From: Branchipolynoe longqiensis
Taxonomy: Eukaryota; Annelida; Polychaeta; Phyllodocida; Polynoidae
Assembly: GCA_030323885.1 (NCBI GenBank)
Contig: JASIRB010000025.1
Span: 62,001 to 126,000 of the forward strand
Length of the DNA stretch: 64,000 nucleotides
Direction: 5' to 3'
The translations under genes and the position numbers were made by a program. Under the pieces are notes generated by a model that saw only the letters and a list, made by a program, of their open reading frames with translations, was not told the DNA's origin and made no database searches. Positions 1-8,948 of the stretch are shown here, piece by piece (position 1 is the first letter of the stretch; every line of letters starts with the position of its first letter).

Positions 1-153
1 CAATCCACGCACAAATTTAGCTTATTACGCCTGTGTTATAACGGTATAAACACGTTCTCTAACACCACCAGATGTCCAATTGAGTTTGAAACAACCAAAT
101 TGTGACAAATATATATACCAGGACTGACCAAAAATCTTTGTTTACAGTTCCTG

Positions 154-1512
154 ATGGCCACGAAGCGGAGTAAGCGCGGTGCAGCAGCAGCCGAGGGGCG
201 TGTTCCGAGTGGAGTGGACGAGGAGTACGACTCCTCACCTGTGTTGTCGGCAGTGCCGTCGACACAGCCCCGGGCGCATATCCTCTCCGACCCGGACGAG
301 GACGCAGTGCCTGATGTGCCTGCGCCTCCAGATTGGGAGGCTCGCTTTGCACGGTTGGAAAGCCACATCTTGACTTCCAAATCGCCCGTGTCTCGGAAGC
401 GGCATAGGCCGAGTGTCCAAGAGGATTCGTATGAGGATTTCTTGGACACAGACTCAGCGGTGGAGCTTAAGGCTCCTCCTCCTCCTTCTCCTAAACGGAG
501 GAAGAAGAAGAAACAGGTGATTTCTTCGGGTGATGAATTCACCAAGGAGCGGGCAGAGACTGGTTTTCGCAAAAAGCGGAAGACTAAGTCCAAAAAGAAG
601 AAGAGGGAGAGGAAATATTCTTCTTCTGATTCGTCCACTGAGTCTACTTCTACGGAATCAGACTCAGACACCATATATGAAGGTGTCTATGCGGACATTG
701 GCACTAAAGTGGCTAAGAAGGTGGAGAAGCCAAAGGCTAAGCGGGTTAAAACCACTACGCTTATGCGCGAGACCGTGAATGGTCATTTCCGCACGTTTAA
801 ACCGGCGGAGGTTATCTCCAAGTTAGGAGATGAGTTAACAGGCATAAAGGGTGTTCCCAACTCCATCATTAAAGAAATGGATCGGGATGTCAATATGACG
901 GATGACCGTAAGAAGTTTGAGGATGTGTTGCACACAGTGCATAAGGCAGTGTTGGCTACCCTAACAGCTATTGTTCCTGTGGCTAATAGGATGCAGAGTG
1001 AAAATAAGTTCTCGTCTTTGGCTAAGACAATGGACAAAGGCATTGCAGTGTTAGCGGCGGCAGGTAATTACCTGTCGTATCGAAGATATGAAAATGTCTT
1101 CAAGTCAGTTTGCACAGATGCTGGCAAGGAAGTGGCTCGCTCTAAGAAGGTTACCGATAATGAGGGGAAGGAGTTTACGCTTTATCTTGCTCCAGAGCCG
1201 ATTAAAGGGAAACCCTTAGATAACACCAAGATGTTTGGCGGTCAACTACAATACCTCTATAAAGAGGTAGAGACTGCAGCCAAGAGTGGCAAAAACATGG
1301 ATGGCAAGAAGAAACAGGAAGTTCCTCGTTTCAAAAAGTCACGAGGGGATTTTCGTCCACGACGGTTCACCAGAGGAACCAGACCGAGTTCAAACTTCGG
1401 TCAAGGGTTTCGGGGCCGGGGCGCTCGCCCAGGCTGGACCGACAACACCGCACGGCCAATAGGCCGAGGGGTCAACTCGTCGAGACCTTTCCCCAGGGGC
1501 GGGTCCAAGTAG
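154..1512 (+). CDS. DIRS gag-like nucleic-acid-binding protein (ORF1)
   Basis: 452 codons from a true ATG. The N-terminal 180 residues are highly charged, with acidic serine stretches and lysine-arginine blocks such as KKKKRERK near residue 150 that could act as nuclear-localisation signals. The middle part (about 205-400) is more globular. The C-terminus (about 395-452) is rich in Arg-Gly and Arg-Pro, typical of RNA-binding tails. No CCHC zinc knuckle is present, as expected for DIRS ORF1 rather than retroviral gag. Identity rests mainly on position immediately before the RT ORF, plus composition. The RT frame overlaps the end of this ORF in another register: it is open from at least 1440 through the stop at 1510-1512. 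The presumed role is packaging element RNA; this is inferred. Confidence 0.75.
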   Translation: MATKRSKRGAAAAEGRVPSGVDEEYDSSPVLSAVPSTQPRAHILSDPDEDAVPDVPAPPDWEARFARLESHILTSKSPVSRKRHRPSVQEDSYEDFLDTDSAVELKAPPPPSPKRRKKKKQVISSGDEFTKERAETGFRKKRKTKSKKKKRERKYSSSDSSTESTSTESDSDTIYEGVYADIGTKVAKKVEKPKAKRVKTTTLMRETVNGHFRTFKPAEVISKLGDELTGIKGVPNSIIKEMDRDVNMTDDRKKFEDVLHTVHKAVLATLTAIVPVANRMQSENKFSSLAKTMDKGIAVLAAAGNYLSYRRYENVFKSVCTDAGKEVARSKKVTDNEGKEFTLYLAPEPIKGKPLDNTKMFGGQLQYLYKEVETAAKSGKNMDGKKKQEVPRFKKSRGDFRPRRFTRGTRPSSNFGQGFRGRGARPGWTDNTARPIGRGVNSSRPFPRGGSK

Positions 1513-1640
1513 AGGTCCAAACACAAACTTTACAAGTCCCTGCAGCCTCTAAAAACACACAAACTGTAAGCAACTTTGTGGCTGGTAATATTAGTAATCA
1601 TATTTCTGAGTGGCACAAAATTACTAGTGACCAAGAAATT

Positions 1641-1643
1641 TAA
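1641..1643 (+). other. In-frame TAA interrupting the DIRS RT ORF
   Basis: The codon lies inside a stretch that reads as conserved DIRS sequence on both sides (EWHKITSDQEI before it, KIVRGVHIPF after it) in one uninterrupted register. DIRS relatives usually carry a hydrophobic residue here, so a single T-to-A change from TTA is the simplest explanation. This would inactivate the copy unless the stop is read through. Confidence 0.7.
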
Positions 1644-3428
1644 AAAATAGTTAGGGGTGTTCACATTCCCTTCACACAAATTCCTGTACAAAGTATAATA
1701 CCTTTTCCATATAACATTCAACCAGTTGAACGAGAGGCACTAACTAAACAGGTACATAAATTCTTTGAGAAAGGAATTATACAAAAAGTGACACACTGTT
1801 CAGGACAGTTTATTTCAAACATTTTCTCGAGACCGAAGCCTAATGGTGATGTTCGAATGATCCTGGATTTAACAATCCTTAATAAAAGGGTGGAATATCG
1901 ACATTTTAAAATGTTCTCTCTAGATACGGCACGAGATCTGATTACACCAGATGCGTGGATGGCTAGTGTTGATTTACAAGATGCATATTATACGCTTCCC
2001 ATAATGGAACAATACCGAAAATTTCTTCGATTTATTTGGGATAACCAACTCTATGAGTTTACTTGCATGCCGAATGGCTTAGCTTGTGCGCCTCGTTTAT
2101 TTACTAAATTGCTTAAACCTGTTTTCTCGGTAATGGCGAGGAAGGGTCACATAATGTTTCCATACATAGATGATTCTTTTATTATAGCATCAACACAAAT
2201 TGGTTGTGAGAATGCAGTTTTGGATTTATGTGCATTACTCAATAAATTGGGGTTTTATGTACATCGACAAAAGTCAGTGTTTAAACCAACAAAACAACTC
2301 AAATGTTTAGGGTTTATTCTGGATACACAGTCCCTTACAGTGTCGATAACAGAACAAAAACTAATTAAGTTTATGACTACAGCGACTCAGCTTATTAAGT
2401 TATCAAAGCCTAAAATTAGACAGGTTGCTGTTCTTATTGGCATAATGACATCATATGCACCTGCTGTGTTATATGGGAAGGCCCATATTAAGTCGCTAGA
2501 AATAGATAAAAATTTAGCGTTAGCACGAACTAAAGGCAATTTTGAGCGAAAGATGTTTATTTCGCAAGAAGGGTTACAGGATATTGGATGGTGGATGCAA
2601 CATATAGCAAGTTCACCAAATCCAATCCGCATGGCGGAACCTAATACAGTAATTACTACTGATGCTTCGTTAGAAGGTTGGGGAGCTCATCGAGATGGGG
2701 TCACAACAGGAGGTAGATGGCTTGATGATGAAAAATCAGACTATATTAATGCACTAGAATTGCGTGCTATTTATCTGGGCTTACGTAGTTTAGTAAAGAT
2801 AAATAAATCACAGGTTAGAATACTAACTGATAATACTACTGCCATGGCATATATTCGTAACATGGGTGGAACCAAATCAAAGTCTTGCAATCAGTTATCT
2901 AAACTGATTTGGAACTGGGCACAGGCTCAACAAGTCTGGCTGACTGTAGCGCATATTCCAGGGTCACAAAATACACTTGCAGATTATAAAAGTAGAAATT
3001 TCCATGACCATTTAGAGTGGTCTCTCTCTACACCTTTGTTTAACTTCGTTTGTGAAAAATGGGGTACACCTGAAGTTGACTTGTTTGCATCACGAAATAA
3101 TAACAAGTTACCCTGTTATGTTTCTTGGCATCCTGAACCGGATGCTTGGAAAGTAGATGCGTTTGCTATTACCTGGGAAAATAATTATTTTTATATTTTC
3201 CCACCATTTAGCATTATCAGCCGAGTAGTGAGAAAAATCGGCTTGGAAGGGACACATGCGATACTGGTGGTGCCCGATTGGGACACGCAACCTTGGCTGC
3301 CAGCAGTTTCACAACTGGCAAAAGATCATATACGATTCCCAAGAAAACTCGGGAATCTGACGCACCACGGACCGCTAGTGGTTCACGGCGACGTGTCAAC
3401 GACGCCCCTATTGGCATTCCTTTTCTAA
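1644..3428 (+). CDS. DIRS reverse transcriptase - RNase H - DAM-like methyltransferase polyprotein (ORF2), N-terminus broken by a stop
   Basis: 594 codons remain open after an in-frame TAA at 1641-1643. The frame continues upstream of that stop into the gag ORF, so the first codon here is not a natural start. The RT domain shows SVDLQDAYY and the catalytic YIDDS (YIDD at 2163-2174). RNase H follows, with the expected acidic residues in TTDAS, ALELRA, LTDNT and LADYKS (about 2658-2990). The last 120 residues match the methyltransferase-like domain found in DIRS1-type elements: VDLFASRN, a conserved WHPEPDAW, FPPF (3198-3209) and a VPDW-QPW motif. RT and RNase H make element DNA from RNA; the activity of the last domain is uncertain. 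The end overlaps the recombinase ORF by 151 bases. Confidence 0.88.
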   Translation, partial: KIVRGVHIPFTQIPVQSIIPFPYNIQPVEREALTKQVHKFFEKGIIQKVTHCSGQFISNIFSRPKPNGDVRMILDLTILNKRVEYRHFKMFSLDTARDLITPDAWMASVDLQDAYYTLPIMEQYRKFLRFIWDNQLYEFTCMPNGLACAPRLFTKLLKPVFSVMARKGHIMFPYIDDSFIIASTQIGCENAVLDLCALLNKLGFYVHRQKSVFKPTKQLKCLGFILDTQSLTVSITEQKLIKFMTTATQLIKLSKPKIRQVAVLIGIMTSYAPAVLYGKAHIKSLEIDKNLALARTKGNFERKMFISQEGLQDIGWWMQHIASSPNPIRMAEPNTVITTDASLEGWGAHRDGVTTGGRWLDDEKSDYINALELRAIYLGLRSLVKINKSQVRILTDNTTAMAYIRNMGGTKSKSCNQLSKLIWNWAQAQQVWLTVAHIPGSQNTLADYKSRNFHDHLEWSLSTPLFNFVCEKWGTPEVDLFASRNNNKLPCYVSWHPEPDAWKVDAFAITWENNYFYIFPPFSIISRVVRKIGLEGTHAILVVPDWDTQPWLPAVSQLAKDHIRFPRKLGNLTHHGPLVVHGDVSTTPLLAFLF

Positions 3429-4387
3429 GGAAGCAGCTACAGCAATTTGGATTGGACAGAATTACTGAGGATAGGATAGTATCGGATGCCTGGAGGCCAG
3501 GAACTGTCAAAATGTATACAACCTATTTAAAGAAATGGGGTGTACATTGTTTGTTAATGAAAGTTAAGCCAACAAATCCAAAGATTTCACAAGTAGCTCG
3601 GTTTCTTCGTTCTCTAGAGGATGAAGGACTTTCCTTTGGATCGATTAATGCGGCGAGGTGTGCGTTATCAATTATATTACCTAGAATTGATGGCGAAACA
3701 GTTGGAAAACATTATGTTCTTTGTTATTTACTTCGTTCAATTTATCAAAGGAATCCTCCAAAACCAAAGTATAGTCGGTTTTGGGATGTTTCTATAGTAT
3801 TTAAGTTGTTTCAGGCTTGGCCTCACAACTCGTGGTTAGATATAAAACAGTTAGGTTTTAAGGTCGCGGTCCTGTTATTGTTAGTAACCGGACACAGAGG
3901 ACAGACGATTGTTGCTTTATCCTTAACTGGATTAGAAATAGACAAGGAACAAGCTACGTTTGATTTAGAAAAATTGCTTAAATCGAACACGTTAGGTGAC
4001 CCTTTATCAACGGTTCACTTAGACTGTTTTCCGAATGATCGGAAATTATGTGTTGTGTCGGCCATACGGGCTTATATATACAAGACAAAGGATTTACGTG
4101 CATCACAACAACTATTAGTGAGCTTTATAAAGCCACATAAGGCGATTTCACGAGACACACTTGCCAGATGGACAATTACGGTGTTGAAATTGGCTGGAGT
4201 GGATACGAGTAAATACTCTTCCCACTCAACTAGAGGAGCCATGGTCTCCAAGGCACGGGTGCTTGGTATTTCTGTGAAAAGAATACTAGCGCATGCAGGC
4301 TGGAAGACGGCTAAGTCGTTCGCAAAACATTATAATAAACGACTAGAAAAGCCTACCGGCGTTGCAAAGCGTCTTCTCGCCAACTAA
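3278..4387 (+). CDS. DIRS tyrosine recombinase (ORF3)
   Basis: 369 codons if counted from a TTG at 3278; the first ATG in this frame is only at 3512. Expression therefore probably depends on the 151-base overlap with the RT ORF, for example by frameshifting, or on an unrecognised start. The full tyrosine-recombinase signature is present in order: Arg207 in TGHRGQT, Lys235 in LLKSNT, His316 and Arg319 in HSTRGA, Trp342 in HAGWK, and the nucleophile Tyr352 in KHYN. The N-terminal third resembles a SAM-like core-binding domain. The protein would cut and rejoin DNA through a 3'-phosphotyrosine link to integrate a circular element copy. No inactivating change is visible in this ORF. Confidence 0.9.
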   Translation: MGHATLAASSFTTGKRSYTIPKKTRESDAPRTASGSRRRVNDAPIGIPFLRKQLQQFGLDRITEDRIVSDAWRPGTVKMYTTYLKKWGVHCLLMKVKPTNPKISQVARFLRSLEDEGLSFGSINAARCALSIILPRIDGETVGKHYVLCYLLRSIYQRNPPKPKYSRFWDVSIVFKLFQAWPHNSWLDIKQLGFKVAVLLLLVTGHRGQTIVALSLTGLEIDKEQATFDLEKLLKSNTLGDPLSTVHLDCFPNDRKLCVVSAIRAYIYKTKDLRASQQLLVSFIKPHKAISRDTLARWTITVLKLAGVDTSKYSSHSTRGAMVSKARVLGISVKRILAHAGWKTAKSFAKHYNKRLEKPTGVAKRLLAN

Positions 4388-4515
4388 CAAGAATAGGTGA
4401 GAACAAAAATTTAGAATGTTATAATAATAAGAAAGAATGATATTAAGGATAAAAATGAATTATGTAAAGGTCTCCCTAGCCTGAGGCTAGCCTGAGGCTG
4501 TTTACCGAGGTAAAA

Positions 4516-4831
4516 TAGTATAGTTATACGAGTCTTACCTTGGTACAGATGATGGATAACTGTTGTTTTTACCGAGGTATAAGCCTCGGATAGATGTGGG
4601 CTAGGCCCTCCCCCCCGCCACACCCTGCCACATCTATTCCGTTGGTGTACCTTTTCGGTAAAGTAATAGTATCCATTGTTTGAAAGTCATTTTTATCCTC
4701 AATAAGTAGGTTAAGATTGCTGGTACCGGACGTGCTTACCTCTCCCTAGCCCACATCTATCCGAGGCTTATACCTCGGTAAAACAACAGTTATCCATCAT
4801 CTGTACCAAGGTAAGACTCGTAAAACTATAC
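4516..4831. repeat. Large inverted repeat at the 3' end of the DIRS element
   Basis: The arm at 4516-4604 is nearly the exact reverse complement of 4746-4831, separated by about 140 bases. Each arm contains a pair of TACCTCGGTA / TACCAAGGTA-like motifs. In DIRS elements the right terminal inverted repeat and the adjacent internal complementary region have this relation. A short duplicated CCTGAGGCTAG precedes the left arm (4480-4500), and poly(A)-signal-like AATAAA lies just beyond the right arm (about 4866). Confidence 0.8.
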
Positions 4832-4870
4832 TATATATAATGTACTTATAAATTTATTAATGTGGAATAA

Positions 4871-5149
4871 AATAAAACGCCAGCCCCTTAATGTTTCTCT
4901 CTAACCAACTTAACTTCCATGTTATTCACTGCAGAACAGGCATTCTCTCCTCCCCGCCTCCTCTACACCATGAGCCAACTGTCATTCTGCTCAGTTTCAA
5001 AACTAATACATACACACATGCGCATGCGCACATGCACACCCACATTGGTAGCTGTTCTCAGGGATAAGGTCTATATGGAGCTACATCCAATTAGGGCACA
5101 CCTCGCCTAAACTACAGTATACATACAAGGGCCTTTACGCAGAAACTTG
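4871..5149. other. Unassigned spacer
   Basis: No coding potential or recognisable element. A short alternating CA/TG-rich patch (CACACATGCGCATGCGCA near 5013-5030) could adopt Z-DNA. Confidence 0.4.
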
Positions 5150-5480
5150 CGAGATAATCGAATCAGAAAGAGCGCTGGCTAGATTCCCACGCAGGAGGTG
5201 GTGGGTTCGAGCACCGACCGAGTTAAAGCAATGATTTACTAAATTGATTATTGTGACTACTTAGCCTGGCGCATGGCATTATTAGGACAGGGCAAGGATT
5301 GGTTTTGCTCAGTGTCAAGGCGATGCAACTGTGTGGGATATTGGGTCACGGTGCCTGTGACTCGGTCCCAGTGGGGGCAGCAATATAAAGTCAACATGAG
5401 TGTGCACTGTCATAAGTCGGCACCTGTCCTGACAGAATCTTAGATGTTGCCATGATGTAAAACTCCAACAACCAACCAAT
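5150..5480 (+). mobile_element. SINE-A copy
   Basis: The tRNA-like head carries a B-box-like GGGTTCGAGCACC. The family body follows (TTATTAGGACAGGGCAAGGA and CAGTGTCA blocks), then the family 3' end GATGTTGCC-TGATGTAAAACTCCAACAACC. It is diverged, with an ACAGAATC variant of the conserved ATATGACC. Confidence 0.8.
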
Positions 5481-5507
5481 CTATCGGGACAATAATCACT
5501 TCCGCCA

Positions 5508-5723
5508 TTGAGCTACTCTCCTTGGTCACTTCCATCTCATATCTCAGCACGTGAACACACGTGGCGTAGACCGACAGCCAGAGTCACTCACCGCCGCTAC
5601 CCACCCCCTCAAACGGATATCCAGGACCATAGGGTTGAGTTCCTTAGAACCCAATGGCATCCAGCAATCACAAAATTACACAGCCTGGGTGGGGGTAAGA
5701 GTCTACACCATAACGAAGTCTGA
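5508..5723 (+). other. Unassigned open stretch
   Basis: A 71-codon open frame without recognisable motif lies between a SINE and a MITE. I see no reason to treat it as coding. Confidence 0.3.
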
Positions 5724-5726
5724 GCC

Positions 5727-6075
5727 TTAAAGTTGCATATTCCGGTCATTTTGAGTTTCTGTCATTTTCTGAGATAAATTAGTGGGCTGATCGTTATAAT
5801 CTACCTTACTTTACTGTGAAGTACATTTGATTATAATTGACTCACTTTTGATATATTTGAAATGCAAAAATGCAACATTAATTTTGGCAAGCAAACCAAA
5901 TCTCTAACAACAAACATATGCTTCTGCAGTAACAGTTTCTATTCAATTGATTCACTATCCCCTTCTATGTGGTGATACATCTTTAATAAATGCACTAGTT
6001 ACATCGGTAGAATCAAATCTAGATAATTGTTTTGGTTTTGAAAATTTGATGTTTTCATCAGACTATGTAACTTTA
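5727..6075. mobile_element. Palindromic MITE-P, full length (349 bp)
   Basis: The ends are inverted: TTAAAGTTGCATATTCCGG at the left and a CAGACTATGTAACTTTAA end at the right. The interior includes the family blocks TTTTGGCAAGC, CTTCTGCAGTAAC, CCCCTTCTATGTGG and TTTTGGTTTTGAAAA. It has no coding capacity. Further full copies are at 7838, 28465 and 30768. Confidence 0.8.
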
Positions 6076-6571
6076 AAGCGATACATAAATAATCCATTAT
6101 TTACAATCTACTGCCATTCTGTACATCCTTAATTAGAAATGGTTGGTTGCGTGGTTGTTGGAGTTTTACGTCCTTGAATTAGAAATAGATGACAACACTT
6201 GGAAAGTAAATATTAAAGGAAGAGGCAACTGAACATCAAAGGAAGATCACTCCGATGAGAAGCCTCCAGTAGACAGTGATTGATCCTGCCTAGACGATAG
6301 ACTCACCATCAATATGGCCTGCTTCATCCGCACTCTCCCAGCACCCTACTATGTGGACCGGGCGTGGTGGCCTAATCGGTAGAGCGCTGGCCTTGCATGC
6401 GGAAAGTCTGGGGTTCAGTTCCCGGTCGAGTCAAACCAATGACTTTACAATTGATACTTGTCATTTTTAGGAAAGGGCAAGGACTGGTTGGCTCGGTGTC
6501 AGGATAATGCTATTGAGTGGGATATCGTGTCATGGTGCCGGCGGCCTGGTCTCCCAGTGGGGAAGCACTAT

Positions 6572-6969
6572 CAGGGATGGAAGATCTCCGCGATTTCGCT
6601 GATTTCCGGGATTTTCCCTGTAGCTATAAGTTTATACTAATACGTTGCGCCTGTCCTGATATGACCTTAGATGTTGCTAGGACGTAAAACTCGAACAACC
6701 AACCAACCACGCTGTAGCACCATCAGCGTATACTAATATGTGGTGCAAACGCCGCAGCACTAGCAACGTATACTACTAATGACTTCAAACGCCGCAGCAC
6801 TATCAGCGTATACTACTAATACATGCTTCAAACGCCACAGCACTATCGGCATATACCAATATGTATGAAACCCGACTTCCGAGAATTGTCAGCGATTCCT
6901 TGACAATGCTAAACCTATGGGAGAATATCAGCATTTCCGCTTTTTTCCCGGAGACCACTTTCATCCCTG
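6572..6969. mobile_element. CAGGGATG-type MITE with internal minisatellite, inside SINE-A
   Basis: Inverted ends CAGGGATGGAAG and CTTTCATCCCTG are flanked by a 5-bp ACTAT duplication. The interior holds about four copies of a roughly 36-bp unit (CGCCGCAGCACTATCAGCGT plus a TACTAATATG-type tail) and, at 6648-6710, a 3'-only SINE-A fragment. A second copy of the family lies at 16084-16401. Confidence 0.75.
6648..6710 (+). mobile_element. 5'-truncated SINE-A tail inside the MITE
   Basis: Only the last 60 or so bases of SINE-A are present (CCTGATATGACCTTAGATGT through the AACAACCAACC tail). They are absent at the equivalent place in the MITE copy at 16.1 kb. Confidence 0.7.
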
Positions 6970-7069
6970 ACTATAAAGTCACCATGAGTGTGCACTCCCA
7001 CAAGTCGGTAGCCGTCCTGATATGACCTTAGATGTTGCCAGGACGTAAAACTCCCAACTACCAACCAAC

Positions 7070-7837
7070 GCTGCGATGTGACATTAAATCACCATCACTC
7101 ATTCACTCCCTGTCTTCATTTATTAAAGTTAAGAGTAGTTGCACCAGAAGTTCCCCCATCGGGGCTGCAGCTATAACCCTCGTTTGCAAGATTATATATC
7201 TTGCAAGGATATCAGCAGTGACTACATTCTATGTGCTTCTCCTCTGACAAAAAATGTTATATTGCTTTTTATATTCTGTTTAAAGGTGGTGTTTAAATAA
7301 TAATATAACTGAATAAAGTTTAAGCTTCTATCTCAATTCCTTCTGTGAACATTGTCTTTGCAGCTGACATGGTGTAAAGCAAACTCACTCAATCAAGCAG
7401 TCAATCAAGCAGTCATTCAGCAGTGACACTAGCTTATGGGAGGGTGGTGGAGAAAGTGCGATTTAACGTGGTGATGGGGACAAATTAAGGACATGTCTAC
7501 TCAGATACTGACAGAAGCATCAGGGCCGTAGCCGTCGGGGTGGGGGAGGGAGAACTCCCCCCCCCCACCCATCCACCCCCCACCCCCACATATCCCTCCT
7601 CTTATGATGTGCAGTATTTCACTGTGCATTCCAACATTATTTTGCACGTTTTTACTTCCATTTAAAATATGTTACTTAAAACTAAAGTAAGCTAGATTGT
7701 ACCGACCAACCTAATATATTTATCTAAAAGAAACTATGGCAACAACTCAAAATCCTCTGATTATGTAAGCTTAAAGCTTGTGATATGCACCCTCTCTGTT
7801 TTTGTTTTTGTTTATATTTGATCTTTAGGGTTTTATA
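7070..7837. other. Non-coding stretch with a dispersed repeat and a C/G tract
   Basis: Bases about 7300-7430 (TGACATGGTGTAAAG, then CTCACTCAATCA) recur in diverged form at 24440-24520, so this is part of an unnamed dispersed repeat. A run of C bases sits at about 7555-7590. There is no coding signal. Confidence 0.45.
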
Positions 7838-8186
7838 GTAGCATAGTCCGTTGGTTTTGAGTTGTTGTCATTTTCTGAGATAAATATATTATATTGATCA
7901 TTATAACCTACATTTAGTTTTAAGTAACTTTCATCATTTTAAACGGCTAACTATTGAGATATCTGAAGGGCAAAGATGTCAAAATTAATTTTGGCAAGCA
8001 CGTCAAAATTCCAACACCATAGGCTTTTGCAGTAACAAGTTCTATTAAATTGACTTGGTATTCCCTTCTATGTGGCAACACATGCTTAATAAGTGCATCA
8101 GTATCTAAGTTAGATATGTAGAATCAAATGTAGGTCAGTGTTTTGGTTTTGAAAATGTTATGCTTTCATCGGATTGTGCAGCTTTA
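7838..8186. mobile_element. Palindromic MITE-P copy, damaged left end
   Basis: The blocks GAGATAAATATATT, TTTTGGCAAGCA, CTTTTGCAGTAAC, CCCTTCTATGTGG and TTTTGGTTTTGAAAATG, and the right end CATCGGATTGTGCAGCTTTAA, match the copy at 5727 in order and spacing. Confidence 0.75.
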
Positions 8187-8258
8187 AGTAATGTGTCCCG
8201 AGGCAGTCATATTTAACCACACAAGGCTACAAGGAGTTCCGAGTGAAGGAAGGATCTT

Positions 8259-8581
8259 TGTTGGTTGGTTGGTTGTTGGACTGGCAACATTTAAGGTCAT
8301 ATCAGGACGGATACCGACTTGTAACAGTGTACACTCATGGCGGCTTGATAATGCTGCCCCACTGGCAGACTAGGCCACCAGCACCATGACCTAATATCCC
8401 ACTCAGTCATTATCCTGACACTGAGCCAACCAGTCCTTGCCCTATCCTAATAATGCTGAGCGCCTGGCTAGGAAGCGACAAGTTGGTTTGACTCGATCAG
8501 GGTTTTAACCCATGGGTTTGAATAGCAACATCTACCAAAACGGGAGACGAACGCTCAACTAATTCGGGCATCCCGTCTGGT
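8259..8581 (-). mobile_element. SINE-A copy
   Basis: Reads as the reverse complement of the family. The TTGGTTGGTTGGTTGTTGGA tail is at the left and the tRNA-like head, ending CGTCTGGT, at the right. Confidence 0.85.
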
Positions 8582-8848
8582 GAGGAAAGGACCTTTGTTG
8601 TACAAACACAACTTGTAGCCAAGTCAGGTTTGGAGCAGGCGTAAGATGGAATAGATTAACCCTTAGCAGTTTGTCTCTTAAAATAACTTTGAGTGGCTCC
8701 TTTTACTTTGACTGACTGATGATTTATTCAGCGCAGCTCAGTGAGTATGGCTGACTGACACTCGCCAGCAATGCCAATAAAGTGTACAGAGGCAATGAGC
8801 ATACTCGGCACGATGCCCTTAGTAGTGCTTAGGCTCCGCCGACCTACC
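8582..8848. other. Unassigned spacer
   Basis: No coding or repeat signal that I recognise. Confidence 0.3.
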
Positions 8849-8948
8849 CGGTCACGATGACCGAATAGGATGGTCGACTCAGTAAGAGCACTGGCTGACT
8901 TCCCATGCGGGAGGTCGTGGGGTCAAACCTTGGTCGAGTAAAACCAAT
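8849..8948 (+). mobile_element. Extra SINE-A tRNA-like head
   Basis: A second tRNA-like head (B-box-like GGGGTCAAACCTTGG, then GAGTAAAACCAATGA) directly precedes a complete SINE-A, giving a dimeric head. Confidence 0.65.

Larger units (their letters stand above)
1..4870 (+). mobile_element. DIRS-type tyrosine-recombinase retrotransposon, left end outside window
   Basis: Three ORFs in the DIRS order lie on the + strand: a basic gag-like protein, an RT-RNase H-methyltransferase-like polyprotein, and an overlapping tyrosine recombinase. There is no integrase or aspartic protease, and no long terminal direct repeat flanks the ORFs, which argues against Gypsy or BEL elements. Downstream of the recombinase is an inverted repeat (4516-4604 against 4746-4831) that fits the right terminal repeat and internal complementary region of DIRS elements. 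The matching left terminal repeat is not seen in bases 1-153, so the element probably begins before the window. The right boundary is approximate. One nonsense codon (1641-1643) breaks the RT frame. Such elements are thought to integrate as circles through the recombinase. Confidence 0.85.
6356..7069 (+). mobile_element. SINE-A copy split by a MITE
   Basis: The head and body occupy 6356-6571 and the 3' part 6970-7069. The break falls inside the family sequence GCACTATAAAGTC and is bounded by the repeat ACTAT at 6567-6571 and 6970-6974. Removing the insert and one ACTAT restores the family order, which shows the MITE arrived after the SINE. The A-box region (TGGCCTAATCGGTAGAGCG) and B-box-like GGGTTCAGTTCCC are clear. 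Confidence 0.85.

Noticed and set aside
36..674. 212-codon frame on the - strand opposite gag
   Set aside because: Shadow of the gag ORF on the other strand; no motif.
154..4387. Endogenous retrovirus or Gypsy-type element
   Set aside because: No protease, integrase or LTRs; a tyrosine recombinase and DAM-like domain place it in DIRS.
6356..6440. Genuine tRNA genes at the many A/B-box pairs
   Set aside because: All recur as heads of SINE-A, -B or -C with the same downstream bodies, and acceptor stems do not pair convincingly.
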